DNA of 64,000 bases from CBFHMJ01 sp965656875 (GTDB lineage: Bacteria > Pseudomonadota > Gammaproteobacteria > Enterobacterales > Alteromonadaceae), in assembly GCA_965656875.1 (NCBI GenBank), contig CBFHMJ010000028.1, forward strand, positions 62,001 through 126,000, in the 5' to 3' direction. Below the pieces are notes generated by a model. That model was not told where the DNA came from. It made no database searches and saw only the letters and a list, made by a program, of their open reading frames with translations. Numbering within the stretch: position 1 is the first letter of the stretch; the number at the start of each line of letters is the position of its first letter. Positions 43,770 to 57,700 of the stretch are shown here, in pieces. Both the position numbers and the translations under genes were made by a program.

Positions 43770-45580
43770 CTAGTTGAAATTATAACGAATATCTTCAAGA
43801 TTAAACAACCAGTCCAGGCCGGTGAGGCCTTGCGGTTGAATTCGTTCTACGGTTGTTTTGTCGAGTGACGGATAAAGCACGTCGTAATCTTCGCTCAAAC
43901 CATAGTAGTGATGGATATCGTTGCCGCCTCGGGCGTTGACCATCTGATTTCTATGACGAGATAAGAAAATATCAGCGTTATCGGTCGCGAAGGTCGGGAA
44001 GACCAGTGATGCGGTACTTTGGTTGATCATCGACAACACGACTCGGCCATCCCCCAGCATTGTGCCAACCGCTGAGCCTGAAATATCAGGCAAAGGTGCT
44101 TGCACTGCGACTTCATCTGTCACGGGCTGCCCTTGTGTGTTGAACTGGCGCATTTTTGCATGGCCAGTACTAAAGAGCGGATCGTTCACTGAATCCCACA
44201 AGGCCATCCATTCCCCGTTATTCAATAGTAAAACATCAGTCAGATATTGCTTGTTATCGGTGATCTGATTGACGGCTATTTCATCACTAAGTAGCTGACC
44301 ATCATTAGACACGATCCGGGCGAATACGCCATGATCCGATCCATCACGATCTTCACCTTGTGTCCAGGCGACGACATAACCACCGCGTTTCAACGGAGTA
44401 ACGAATGTACTTTGTGTCAGGATCGACTGTGGAGTACCTCTGACATACTGGGTGATGATGAGTGGCTCAGTTCCATAAACCCTGGCTGTTACTACTGTAT
44501 TTTTCTCAGATGCTGTCATCGCAATTTCGGATGCTGCTCCCGCCGGGATGATTGACCAGTTTGGTGCCTACAACGGTATGACTACCTGCAAGGTGATCGG
44601 TCCGAACGTCAACAGATAACCCGCCAATTGTCGTCATTTTACTCAATACAGGCGTTAAGTCTGGATTGTAGTTTTCGACATAAATAGTACCGATAGTAGT
44701 ATAGGTTGCGAGTAACTCACCATTGTTTTGCAGTTGCAAATTTAAGTGTGTTATATCGCTGCCGTCTGTGTAGTCCTACTTCGACAGAGACTTGCTGGCT
44801 TTCACCGTTTTCATCGAGGTAAGTAAACCGATCGACACCGCCAACGCCGATATTTGGATTGTACTGCCATTGATTGTTCTCAAAGCTCAGTGAACCAAAT
44901 AAGGGGAGTTGGTCAGGACTGTGGACGAATGGCACGCCAACTGGCGTACTGAATTCTGTTTGCACCAGATGGCTATGAGCGGTTTCTGGTTCTTTCTGAT
45001 AAAAAGGCAAAAAGGCAAAAAGGCAAAAAGGTAAAAAGATAACAAGATACGGTCGTCTGCAAATTCAACTGCTTCCTGATTCTTCGTTTTGATGATGTCA
45101 TCATTGGCTGCAGCGCCGATATGCGATACCTGACCCAGTGAAAAAGTCTGTAACTTATTCCCATCAATGCTATCGATTTGTAATGTGAAAGCATCGTCAT
45201 CATTACGACCTTCGATGTACGTCCAGGCACCCTGGTTATTCGACAAGAGTGCGAAGCAAGCTCTCTGTGAGGGTTTGCTGTATACTGTTTTCTGCACATC
45301 CGGTGTGAACTCTTCATCGAAGAAGGAAAGCCCAACAGCGTTCGATTTTCCACCACTAACCACAATTCGATTGTCTGAGGTTACGTCAAGGTGTGGAGTA
45401 ATGTCCGCTCCGGTTTAAATTGCACGATTATCGATAATCTGAACTGAATCATCGTCCTGATAGTTGATGGTTACCTGATCACTGTAAAACGGGAAGATTG
45501 CAACGTCGAAGTCATCGCCGCCATCCGGTTTTAAACGTTTTGAGAATCTGTCAATACGATAAGAACTTTGGAATTCTAAT
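43770..45580 (-). pseudogene. Decayed relative of the giant propeller/cadherin-like secreted protein
   Basis: Reading the minus strand from about 45580 there is coding-like sequence (FSKRLKPDGGDDFDVAIF). It is cut by an in-frame TAA near 45418, then continues (TGADITPHLDVTSDNRIV to EAVEFADDR) up to a microsatellite at 45001-45040. After that it needs a frame change (HSHLVQTEFSTPVGVPFVHS, GVGGVDRFTYLDENG), another near 44730 (LLATYTTIGTIYVENYNPDL) and another near 44515 (AVNQITDNKQYLTDVLLLNN to the stop at 43770). The domain order VEFADDR, HLVQT, RFTY, propeller-like repeats and terminal GLDWLFNLE matches one repeat unit and the C-terminus of the neighbouring giant subtilase. It is therefore the 3' remnant of a paralogue. 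At least three frameshifts and one stop make function unlikely. Confidence 0.8.
45001..45040. repeat. Tandem 8-base microsatellite
   Basis: Five 8-base units: AAAAAGGC three times, then AAAAAGGT and AAAAAGAT. It lies inside the decayed giant-gene remnant between VEFADDR and HLVQT. An 8-base unit shifts the frame each time a copy is gained or lost, as in phase-variable genes. Confidence 0.9.
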
Positions 45581-45661
45581 CAAAATAACTGGTTACAATT
45601 GGGTGAATATAACTCTCTGTTTATTAATTAAGATCCACGCGTTTTACTCATTCAGGTAATT

Positions 45662-45685
45662 AGGGGCGATTTATTAATCGCCCCT
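45662..45685 (-). terminator. Hairpin after the giant subtilase gene
   Basis: AGGGGCGATT and AATCGCCCCT are perfect 10-base arms with a 4-base loop, starting 15 bases after the stop codon. There is no strong T run on the minus side, so it may be a terminator or an mRNA-stabilising hairpin. Confidence 0.6.
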
Positions 45686-45700
45686 GAATATACTTGTATG

Positions 45701-48700
45701 TTAATTATTCATATTGGAGATGGATTCGTTCTGAAATAAAGGAAATTCTAATTCAAACAACCAGTCCAACCCTTCCGGCGATCCTGAACGATTGTCTTCA
45801 ATGGTTAAGGAGCCATCTTCATTATTCAGTTCGGTAAAATCACTGTTTAATGCTGGGTAGTAAATGGTATCCAGACCTCCGCGTCCATAAATTAACTGAT
45901 TACCAGGCATTGAACGGAAGATATCATCCTGCTCGGTAGCCATTGATGGAAAGACCAGTTTCATGGTGGCGTTACTCTGATTGTATGCAGCGACTAATCG
46001 TCCATCACTGAGAACGGCGAATGAAGGCCAGTACTGATTACTGTCAAGATAGTTCGCCAGATACTGCTCATCGGTAACCGGGTGACCATCGGCATTGTAA
46101 CGGCGAAGCAAGGCTTCCCAATCAGACTGGCCTGCCGTTAACCGTGAGTGCCAACCAACAACCCAGCCACCATCTGGCATTGCAACAATGTCGGTAACAA
46201 ATTGATCGTGTTCAGTCGTCTGATTGACCCGCATGACTTCGGTTTTAAACGTTCCGTTAGCAGCCATCTGACGAGCGGCCACAGCATAATAATCATCCCC
46301 TTCAATACCAGTTTTCTGAGTCCAGCTCACCACATAATCTCCCTGAGGTAACGCCGTGATTTCGACCAGTCGATAATGATTGTAATAAGGAACACTATTG
46401 GTCGATATGATGACAGGTGAACCGATACGACTACCCGTATGGCTGAATCGTTGCGCGACGATTTGTTGATCGATCCAGGCTGCAATGACAAAGCTGCCAT
46501 CTGCAAGAACAACGAGATCGGACAGATACTGATTAGCTACTAAATCAGGGAAGGCATGAAGATAGTTGCCAGGATTATGCTCTCTGTCGAACATACGGTA
46601 ATAGACCCGGCCACCAGTAAACCAGGTGATAACGGACGCTCCATTATTCAGCCAGACACCGGCAGTTTCATTCCCTGAACTACCTGATGAATGCCAGCCC
46701 GTGCGGGCGGTGAAGTCCGCGTTAAAAAATTTGGTATAACTGGTGCCAGAGTCGTATTCGGTTGTAAAGAATACACCATCATCACGGGCCGCAATTCGCG
46801 GTGCTGTTGCATTTGTGCTATCTACTAACAGGTAGTTGCGGGTAGGTTGTCCTTGTCGGTCAAAATGGCCAACATAAACATCGTCACCGGTAGAACGCCA
46901 GATGGCGTAGAATGTATCATCTGCCAGTGGTTCGACCTGGGAATAATATCCTGAACTGAGCGTATAAAATGAGCCATTGCCAGTGAGTCCGACTTCTAAC
47001 CTTACGGAACGATTAGCACCCTGATTATCGGTATAGGTGAGTGAATCAACGCCCACAAAATCTGCATGTGGTTCAAAACGCCAACCTGAAGCCTCGTTGT
47101 GTAACAGACCATGGTCAGGAAGTGTATTTGGACTGACAATGAACGGGATTAGTACCGAAGCATTTTGATCGACTTGTACCAGATGATCCCAGTGTTTCAG
47201 GTTTTGACCTGTGTTAAACGGGATGCTAATCCGATCATCGGCAAACTCCAGTACTTCAATATTTTTCACACGACTTTCACCATCGGGTGAACCCGATCGA
47301 ATATCCAGAATGCTGTACCAGCCATCGCCGTGATCGATTATCTGATAATCATTATAATTTCCAGTGAATATCACCGTATCGGTATCGGCACCACCATCAA
47401 CGACAACCTCTCTTGTGACATAGATATCATCGAAACCGGCACCTGATTGCACGGTTGATGCACCTGTTATCACATCATGTCCACTTCCTGCGGTGACATG
47501 CACGCTGTTGGTAAAAATGTTATCACCATTGCCACCGTTGACTCGGAATCCGCCATTTATCTCGTCATTGCCAGCGCCGGTGTTAACGATATCGGCTGTG
47601 TTGGCATAAACAAGATTGTCGCCATCATCACCGCGTAAGATGTTTTGTTGAGTTGTTGCTGGCTGTATAAATGAGAGTGAAAGTTGACTATCTTGTCGAT
47701 TGAATACGCTTACGATTCTTCCGTCAGTTAGCGTAGCAAAACTGGGCCAGTATTGACTGGCTTGTTTCCAGTTCACGATAAATTGTTCGTCACTAATGGG
47801 CGATCCATGAGCATTGAATTGACGTGAGTACGCTTCCCAGTGTTCAACACCTGCATCTGTTCGACTGTACCAGCCGATAATCCATCCGCCATCAGCCAGT
47901 GCGGTGATCTCAGTCAAATATTGGTCGTGAATTGTTGTTTGATTGACCGTTATTGCATCAGTAACAAAATTTCCGTCTATATCGACTTGTTGAGCAACTA
48001 CAGCGTAGTTATCGTCACCCGTTGCACCTGATTTCTGAGTCCAGGCCACTACATACCCTCCCTGCGGCAGAGCTGTAACCTCAATGACCCGGTAATTTCG
48101 GTGAAAAGCAATCGGCGTTGAAGAGAAAATAACAGGTTCACCCAGACGTTGACCCGTATGGCTAAATCGTTGAGCGGTGATGTGTTGTTCAACAAGCGCG
48201 GCAATTACAAAACTGCCATCAGGTAATGCGGCAATGTCTGAAGAGTATTGAGTCGCTCCATATTCAGGAAAAGCCTGTTGGTAGTCACCGGCATCAAGCT
48301 CCCGACTAAATTGGCGGAAGTAAACTTTTCCGCCGGTAAACCAGGTAATAACGGCTGATCCATCTGCTAACCATGCACCAGCAGTCTCATTGTAGGAACT
48401 CCCAGAGGCAAACCAACCACTTGCTGCGGTGAAATCAGCATTAAAGAATTTGGTGTAGCTAGTGCCGGAATCATATTCGGTGGTGAAGAACATGCCATCT
48501 GGTCTGGCAGCAATGCGAGGAGCAGTTGCATTAGTGCTATCGATTAATAGATGATTTCGAGTTGGTTGGCCATTAATATCAAAATGTCCCATATAGACAT
48601 CGTCACCCGTTGAGCGCCAGGCCGCATAAAATGTACCGTCGGCCAAAGGGACGACCTGAGAATAATAACCGGTCGCGAAATCTGACCAACTACCGTTAGC

Positions 48701-51700
48701 AGCTAGACCCACTTCTACTCGAATAATACGTTTTGTGCCTGTATTGTCGGTATAGTGGATAAAATCAGACCCGATAAAATCTGCTTCCGGTTCAAACCGC
48801 CACCCACCAGCATCACTGTGCAATAAACCATGTTCTGGTAACACGTCCGGGCTGGTGATAAATGGCATTACAATACCTTCGTTGATATTTGTTTGAACGA
48901 TATGATCTATGGTCAGTAACGATTGGCCTTCATTGAGGGGAAGGGACCGACGATTATCGGCAAACTCAATGGCCTCGACATCGCGCATTGAGATGTCACC
49001 ATCAGGCGAATTAGCCCGTAGATCACGAATTAAATAACTACCATCACCGTTATCAATGATTTGGTAATCAGCATAGTTGCCGCTGAAAATGACGGTATCG
49101 TAATCGGCACCGCCGTCGATGGTGGCAGTGCCATTAACGTAGATATCATCAAAGCCATTACCGGCATCAACGGTTTGTGCACCGTAAATGGTGTCGTCAC
49201 CGTTGCCGCCAATCACATGAATCGAACCTCGGAAAATATCGTTGCCATCACCACCATCGACCCGAAAGCCGCCAATAATTTCATCATCGCCACCGAAGGT
49301 GCTGATAATGCTGTCGTCACTGGCGTCAATATAATTATCGCTGTCATCGCCTCGCAAAATGTCAGCGCCCGGTGTCGGCTCGGTCAGGAAAAACAAAGTG
49401 AGTTGTCGGTCCGGATTGTTCTGGGCGCCGACGATCCGGCCGTCGGCAAGCTGAGTCAGGGCAGGCCAGTACTGATTACCTGCAATCACATTATTTACGG
49501 GTATTGGTTTGGTGAGCGGTTGCCCTGTGTGGTCAAAATGACGGAGGAGGGTGTCATAAGTATAGGGGTTTGAGCCATAACTGGTATACCAGGCAGCTGT
49601 CCAGCCGCCATCAGCGCGAATCACTAAGTCAGAAAAAACAGGCGTTCCTTCGGTGTGGGTGTCAACCCGAATAGCGGCTGTAGCCGCTGTGCCATCAGGG
49701 TGATACTGACGCAGGTAAATTCCGTCACCATCACCGGGTATTTCGCCATCCCTATTCCAACCAATCAGCCAGCCGCCCTGAGCGAGGGGTTCCAGCTCAA
49801 CCTGACGATAATAGCCAGTACCCGTCACGCTGGTCGTCGACACGGTTTCTGGTAATCCAATTGGTTGACCGGTATGACTGAACCGTTGACTGACAATCTG
49901 ACCGGCGACTACCCCGGCGATCAGAAAACCACCATCATTGAGGGCAATGACTGAATTATTATATTGCGGAGTCGCGAGATCCGGGAAAGCTCGTTGGACC
50001 GGTCCGGCTTCAAAGTTGCGGTCAAGTTGGCGGAAATAAATGATGCCATTGTAGTACCAGCTGAGTACGGCCGTGTCATTGTTGAGCCAGCTGACGGCAG
50101 TCATCTGGTTACTGCTGCCCGAATTGATCCAGCCGGTCAGTGCATTCAGATCTGCATCATAAATTCGGGTGTAACTGGTGTTGCTGTCGAGCATGGTAAC
50201 GGCCAGTGTACCGTCATCGCGCCGGGCCAGATGTGGGTAATTGGCATCAGACCCATGAATTTGAATGGTACTTCCAAGGGCATTACCAGCGGCGTCAAAC
50301 CGTTTGATCCAGCTACGCACACTGGTATCACGCCAGTGGGCATAAAAGGTGCCATCGGGCAGTGAGATCAGTCGGGCGTAATAACCTGTAGCCAGGTTCT
50401 GTTCGTCGCCGTTACCGGGCAATCCCACCTCTACCCGAATATTCCGTAACTGGTTATTGTTATCTCGATATGTAATCCGGTCTGTGCCGACATAATCAGT
50501 GTCGGGTTCATAGCGCCAGCCGCTGACTTCGCTATGTAACAGACCATGCTCAGGCAATTGTTCCGGGCTGGTGATAAACGGGATCAAGACGGCTTCATTC
50601 GTAGCGGTCTGGACGATATGGTCCAGCGGTGAAGCCGGGCGCTGAGTACCCAGATTGACTCGGTTATCAGCAAATTCCAGGGCTTCGATATTCACGACAT
50701 TGGTGTCACCATCCGGTGAGCCATCGCGCAAGTCACGAATCACATAGCTGCCATCACCGTTATCAATGATTTGGTAATCAGCATAGTTGCCGCTGAAAAT
50801 GACGGTATCGTAATCGGCACCGCCGTCGATGGTGGCAGTGCCATTAACGTAGATATCATCAAAGCCATTACCGGCATCAACGGTTTGTGCACCGTAAATG
50901 GTGTCGTCACCGTTGCCGCCAATCACATGAATCGAACCTCGGAAAATATCGTTGCCATCACCACCATCGACCCGAAAGCCGCCAATAATTTCATCATCGC
51001 CACCGAAGGTGCTGATAATGCTGTCGTCACTGGCGTCAATATAATTATCGCTGTCATCGCCTCGCAAAATGTCAGCGCCCGGTGTCGGCTCGGTCAGGAA
51101 AAACAAAGTGAGTTGTCGGTCCGGATTGTTCTGGGCGCCGACGATCCGGCCGTCGGCAAGCTGAGTCAGGGCAGGCCAGTACTGATTACCTGCAATCACA
51201 TTATTTACGGGTATTGGTTTGGTGAGCGGTTGCCCTGTGTGGTCAAAATGACGGAGGAGGGTGTCATAAGTATAGGGGTTTGAGCCATAACTGGTATACC
51301 AGGCAGCTGTCCAGCCGCCATCAGCGCGAATCACTAAGTCAGAAAAAACAGGCGTTCCTTCGGTGTGGGTGTCAACCCGAATAGCGGCCGTTGCCGCTGT
51401 GCCATCAGCGTGATACTGACGCAGGTAAATTCCATCACCATCACCGGGTATTTCGCCATCCCGGTTCCAGCCAATCAGCCAACCGCCCTGAGCGAGGCGT
51501 TCCAGCTCAACCTGACGGTAATAGCCGGTTCCCGTCACGCTGGTGGAGGACACCGTTTCTGGCTGGCCAATCGGTTGACCGGTATGACTGAACCGTTGAC
51601 TGACAATCTGACCGGCGACTACCCCGGCGATCAGAAAACCGCCGTCATTGAGAGCAATGACCGAGTTATTGTATTGCGGGGTCGCGAGATCCGGGAAAGC

Positions 51701-54700
51701 TCGCTGGACCGGTCCGGCTTCAAAGTTGCGGTCAAGTTGGCGGAAATAAATGATGCCATTGTAGTACCAGCTGAGTACGGCCGTGTCATTGTTGAGCCAG
51801 CTGATGGCGGTCATCTGGTTACTGCTGCCCGAATTGATCCAGCCGGTCAGTGCATTCAGATCGGCATCATAAATTCGGGTGTAACTGGTGTTGCTGTCGA
51901 GCATGGTGAAGGCCAGTGTACCGTCATCGCGTCGGGCCAAATGTGGGTAATTGGCATCAGACCCATGAATTTGAATGGCACTCCCTAGGGCATTGCCGGC
52001 GGTATCAAATCGTTTGATCCAGCTACGCACACTGGTATCACGCCAGTGGGCATAAAAGGTGCCATCGGGCAGTGAGATCAGTCGGGCATAATAACCTGTA
52101 GCCAGGTTCTGCTCATCACCGTTGCCCGGTAAGCCCACTTCAACTCGAATGGTACGTAACTGGTCATTGTCATCCCGATAAGTAATGCGGTCTGTGCCGA
52201 CATAATCAGTGTCGGGTTCATAGCGCCAGCCGCTGGCTTCGCTATGTAACAGACCATGTTCCGGTAAATTTTCCGGGCTGGTGACAAACGGGATCAAGAC
52301 GGCTTCATTCATGGCTGTCTGAACGATATGGTCCAGTGGCGAAGCCAGAAGCGGAGCGACAAGACTGATCCGGTTATCGGCGAACTCCACCGCTTCGATA
52401 TTGTTGATTGTGACATCACCATCAGGCGAACCATCACGCAAGTCACGAATCACATAACTACCATCGCCGTTATCAATGATTTGATAGTCAGCATAGTTGC
52501 TGCTGAAAATCACGGTATCGTAATCCGCTCCTCCGTCGATGGTAGCGGCGCCATTAACGTAGATATCATCAAAACCATTGCCTGCGTCAACAGTTTGCGC
52601 GCCGTAGACGGTATCATCACCATTGCCGCCAATCACATGAACTGAACCCCGGAAAACATCGTTGCCATCACCACCATCGACCCGAAAGCCGCCGATGATT
52701 TCATCATCGCCACCGAAGGTATTGATAAGGCTGTCGTCACTGGCTTCAATATAATTATTGCTGTCATCGCCTCGCAAAATGTCAGCGCCCGGTGTCGGCT
52801 CGGTGAGGAAAAACAAAGTGAGTTGTCCGTCCGGATTGTTCTGAACGCCGACGATCCGGCCGTCGGTAAGCTGAGTCAGAGCAGGCCAGTATTGATTGCC
52901 TGCAATCACATTATTTACGGGTAATGGTTCGGTAAGAGGTTGCCCTGTGCGGTCATAATGACGGAGATGCGTATCATAGGTGTAGTTATTTGAGCCATAA
53001 TGGGTAAACCAGGCGGCTGTCCAGCCGCCATCAGCGCGAATCACTAAGTCAGAAAAAACAGGGGTTCCTTCGGTGTGGGTGTCAACCCGAATAGCAGTCG
53101 TTGCCGCTGTGCCATCAGCATGATACTGACGCAGATAAATTCCATCACCATCACCGGGTATTTCGCCATCCCGGTTCCAGCCAATCAGCCACCCGCCCTG
53201 AGCGAGGCGTTCCAGCTCAACCTGACGGTAATAGCCGGTTCCCGTCACGCTGGTGGAGGACACGGTTTCTGGCTGGCCAATTGGTTGACCGGTATGACTA
53301 AACCGTTGACTGACAATCTGACCGGCGACCACCCCGGCGATCAGAAAACCGCCGTCATTGAGAGCAATGACCGAATTATTATATTGCGGGGTCGAGAGAT
53401 CCGGGAAAGCTCGTTGGACTGGCCCTGGCTCAAAGTTGCGGTCAAGTTGGCGGAAATAAATGATGCCTTTGTAGTACCAGCTGAGTACAGCGGTGTCATT
53501 GTTGAGCCAGCTGATGGCGGTCATCTGGTTGCTGCTGCCCGAATTGATCCAGCCGGTCAGCGCATTCAGATCAGCATCATAAATTCGGGTGTAACTGGTG
53601 TTGCTGTCGAGCATGGTAAAGGCCAGTGTACCGTCATCGCGCCGGGCCAGATGTGGGTAATTGGCATCAGACCCATGAATTTGAATGGCACTCCCTAGGG
53701 CATTGCCGGCGGTATCAAATCGTTTGATCCAGCTACGTACACTGGTATCACGCCAGTGGGCATAAAAAGTGCCATCAGGCAGTGAGATCAGTCGGGCATA
53801 ATAACCTGTAGCCAGGTTCTGCTCGTCGCCGTTACCGGGCAACCCAACCTCTACCCGAATATTCCGTAACTGGTTATTGTTATCTCGATATGTAATGCGG
53901 TCTGTGCCGACATAATCAGTGTCGGGTTCATAGCGCCAGCCGCTGACTTCGCTATGTAACAGACCATGCTCTGGTAATAGTTCCGGGCTGGTGATAAACG
54001 GGATCAAGACGGCTTCATTCGTCGCTGTCTGGACGATATGATCCAGCGGTGAAGCCGGGCGCTGAGCACCCAGATTGACTTGGTTATCAGCAAATTCCAG
54101 GGCTTCGATATTCACGACATTTGTATCACCATCCGGTGAGCCATCGCGCAAGTCACGAATCACATAGCTACCATCACCATTATCTATGATTTGATAATCA
54201 GCATAGTTGCCGCTGAAAATCACGGTATCGTAATCCGCTCCCCCGTTAATGGTAGCGGCGCCATTAACGTAGATGACGTCAAAGCCATTACCTGCGTCAA
54301 CAGTTTGTGCGCCGTAGACGGTATCATCACCATTGCCACCAATTACATGAACTGAATCCCGGAAAATATCGTTGCCATCGCCACCATCGACTCGCAAGCC
54401 GCCGATGATTTCGTCATCGCCGCCAAAGGTGCTAATAATGCTGGTGGTATCGTTTGTGTTAATGAAGTTGTCTGAATCATCTGCCCGCAAGATATCCGCG
54501 AGTGGCGTTGGCTCTGTTGGAAAGAACCAGACCAGGAGTTTGTTATCAATGGTTAAACCGCCAGTCAGCTTACCGTCTGCTGTGATGGCAAGCGACCCCC
54601 AGAAGTCGTTAGTAATATGGGATGGGGTAATTGACTGCGCATCTGTCAGTGGTTGGTGTTGCGCATCAAAGTGGCGAATTTTGGCTTCGTAATGATAAGG

Positions 54701-57700
54701 ATTGGTGCCATAGCGTAAATGCCAGACAATTGTCCAGCCACCGTCCGGACGAGCAACAATATCAGAGATGACTGGATTGCCTTCTGTATCCTGATTGACC
54801 CGAATCACCGCTGTTATCGGCTGACCAGCGGCGTTGAATATCCGGCTATAGACACCATCACCTACACCCGGTTCATCTCTGTTTGCGCTCCAACTGACTA
54901 CCCAGCCGCCTTGTGGTAGTTCAGCAAGCTCGACTTGTCGGTAAAAATTGGTTGCTGTGATGGCACTGGATGAGACGGTTACTGGGCCGCCAATACGATC
55001 GCCTGTATGACTGATGCGTTGTGTAACAATTTGACCATTCACTATACCGGCAATCAGGAATGAGCCATCTCGAAGAGGAATAATGTCATGGTTATACTGG
55101 AAGGCTGGTAAATCCGGGAAAGCATTTCGTTCTTCAACAGTTTCAAAGTTTTTATCGACAATGCTGTAACTGATGTAGCCATCATCGTACCAGCTTACGA
55201 CGCCGTTACCATTGGTTAACCAGGCAAAACCAGATGCACCATCGCCATGTCCCATGTTGATCCAGGTTTTAGCGACCGTCAGATCCGGGTTGAAAATACG
55301 TGTGTAGCTGAAACTGCTGTATCTCAGTGGAACAGCGATAGTGCCATCGTCACGAACTGCGATTTGTGGAAAATTTGTGTGATGATGAATGTGAATTCTG
55401 TCGCTGATTCGATTGCCTGATTGATCAAACTTAGCAACATAACTATTGTTTGATGTATTTCGCCATGCGGCAAAATAATGGCCATCAGGCAAAGGCCAGG
55501 TGCGTAGATAATGGCCTTCTTCCACTGGGATTAAATCACCAGTGCCTGGTAATCCTGTTTCAATTCGAATGTAACGAAGTTGATTATTCGTATCACGGTA
55601 AGTGATTCTGTCAGTACCGACAAAATCTTGATCAGGTGTGTAGCGCCAGCCATTGGCTGTGTCCTGTAACTGCCCTTGTTCCGGTAGGGTTTCAGGCGCT
55701 GTGATAAAGGGGATAATGACGGAATCATTTTGATCAAGTTGAACAATATGATCGACAGTTGTTAAAGGAATGGTCGTTTGTGGCAGAGGGATACGATTAT
55801 CTCCAAACTCTACTGCTTCGACGTTAATCACAATGGTGTCACCATCCGGTGAGCCGGGTCGCAGGTCACGAATCAGATAGCTGCCATCCCCATTGTCGGT
55901 AATTTCATAGTCAGCTCGGTCTCCGCTGAAAATAACAGTATCAATCCCCGCGCCACCATCGGCATAGTTTGATGGACCACCAATGATATAGATGGTGTCG
56001 TTATCATCATCACCGAACAGGGAACCATTCCCGGTTATAACATCGTCACCTGCACCGCCGTTAACAATGCCGTCGCTACTGTTACTGGACAGGTTATCGT
56101 CATCATTGCTTCCTGCTTGAATTACCGTGCCACTGGCGTCAGTAATTGGTGGGAACATATGAACACCGTGTCCATTACTGCCGTTGTAACTGATCACAAC
56201 GCGACCATCGGGTAACGTTGTAACGGATGGATTGGCACCGTTACTACTACCAGAGCCGACGGACAGAGGATCTGAAATCGGCTGACCACTGGCGTCATAA
56301 TAACGAACATAAATGGTGGAACTGCCGCCACTGCCACTTTGCCAGACGATGACAACATTGCCGTTATTCAAAATGGTGACGCCGGGTGAACTTTCGTTGT
56401 CTGAACCACCATTACCGACGATGACTTCGCCTGTGATGGGAGAACCGTTGCCACCGTAACGACGCATTACACAAATACGTCTGCCTGTTGCAGGATCAAT
56501 GCGTGTCCAGACAATTACAAAACCACCGGCTGGATGCGGTGTCATCTTAACCTGGCCACCACTTCCTGTGGGTGATGTGCTAATGATAATCAGATCGCCA
56601 ATTGTCGCGCCGGTTGGCGTATAGCGCTGGCAAACCAGTTGACCATTCACAAAGTAAATGACGTAAAACGAACCATCGGGCAATCCTTGAATAATCGGTG
56701 AGTTGCCTGGTGTGGCTGGTAATCGGGTTTTCAGCGTGTAGTTTTCGAAAACGACACAATAAACAGTATCATTGTCAGTCCATGCGATGACGACTCGGCC
56801 ACCAACGTACTGGATATCACCAGTTGCAGTGCTGGAAGAACTGACAAGAACGGGTACGCCAACAGGCTGATAATCAGGTCCAAAGGTTATACACCAGATT
56901 TCACCCGTGTTCGGGTCGCGCCAGATTAATGAGAATTCACCATTGACCGGATTAACTGCAATATCGGGTTGTTCGCCAGAATCAGACACCAGAATGACGT
57001 CAGTGACCGCAGTGCCTGATGGATCAAATACCTGACAGTAGACGACGCCGTTGTCTTCCCAGACGATGACATAGCCGCCGCCAGGTAAAGGTTGAATGAT
57101 TGGGTCTGTTGAACCATCGGGTAGCGGGGTTTCAATGCCGGTATCAGGTAAGCCGACATGAATAGTAACGGTTCCCTGATTTCCCTGATCGTCAACATAG
57201 ATGAATGTATCCGTACCGATGAAATCTGTGTGAGGGGTGTAGAGAATACCCGCAGAATGATGCTCAGTCATCACACCATTGTCCGGTTGGTTGGCGTAGT
57301 TGTTCAGGTAACTGAAATGCATATTGGTGTTGGCGGGAATGGAAACGACGATATCGCCAGTCAACGACGGCCCGCCACTGCACAAATGATTATCGATGAG
57401 CGCCAGCGCATCGGTTAGTTGAACCAGACCAAAGCCAAACGTGTTATCCCGGCCGGGTTCCCCTAAATCCAGTGAACTTTGTTGTAAGAAGTCGCGAATG
57501 TTGTCGTTCCGACATCCTGGATTTCGTGACCAGACCTGGGCGGCGATGCCTGCGACAAACGGTGTTGCCACAGAGGTGCCATCCCATTCCCGATATTGAT
57601 TGCCTGGGAACGTGGATTTCACTTGAACGCCTGGAGCGACCAGTTCGATTTGTGCATTTTTCTGGGTGTAGCGCCAGGCTTCGTTGTTTTCATCAATGGC

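Larger units (their letters stand above)
45813..55884 (-). repeat. Six tandem units of about 1.71 kb inside the subtilase gene
   Basis: Using the codons for DNGDGSYVIRDLR-type segments as anchors, copies lie at 55884, 54171, 52461, 50751, 49041, 47322 and 45813. Spacings are 1713, 1710, 1710, 1710, 1719 and 1509 bases. The middle units are nearly identical and the outer ones diverged, and the spacings (all multiples of 3) keep the frame. Each unit encodes cadherin-like, propeller-like and RTX-like parts. Confidence 0.92.

Noticed and set aside
45001..45040. Short repeats suggesting a CRISPR array
   Set aside because: Units are 8 bases and directly adjacent, with no spacers; it is a microsatellite.
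49061..49573. Plus-strand open frames of about 170 residues, repeated at 50771-51283
   Set aside because: They are exact antisense shadows of the repeated subtilase coding sequence; the identical pair only reflects the DNA duplication.
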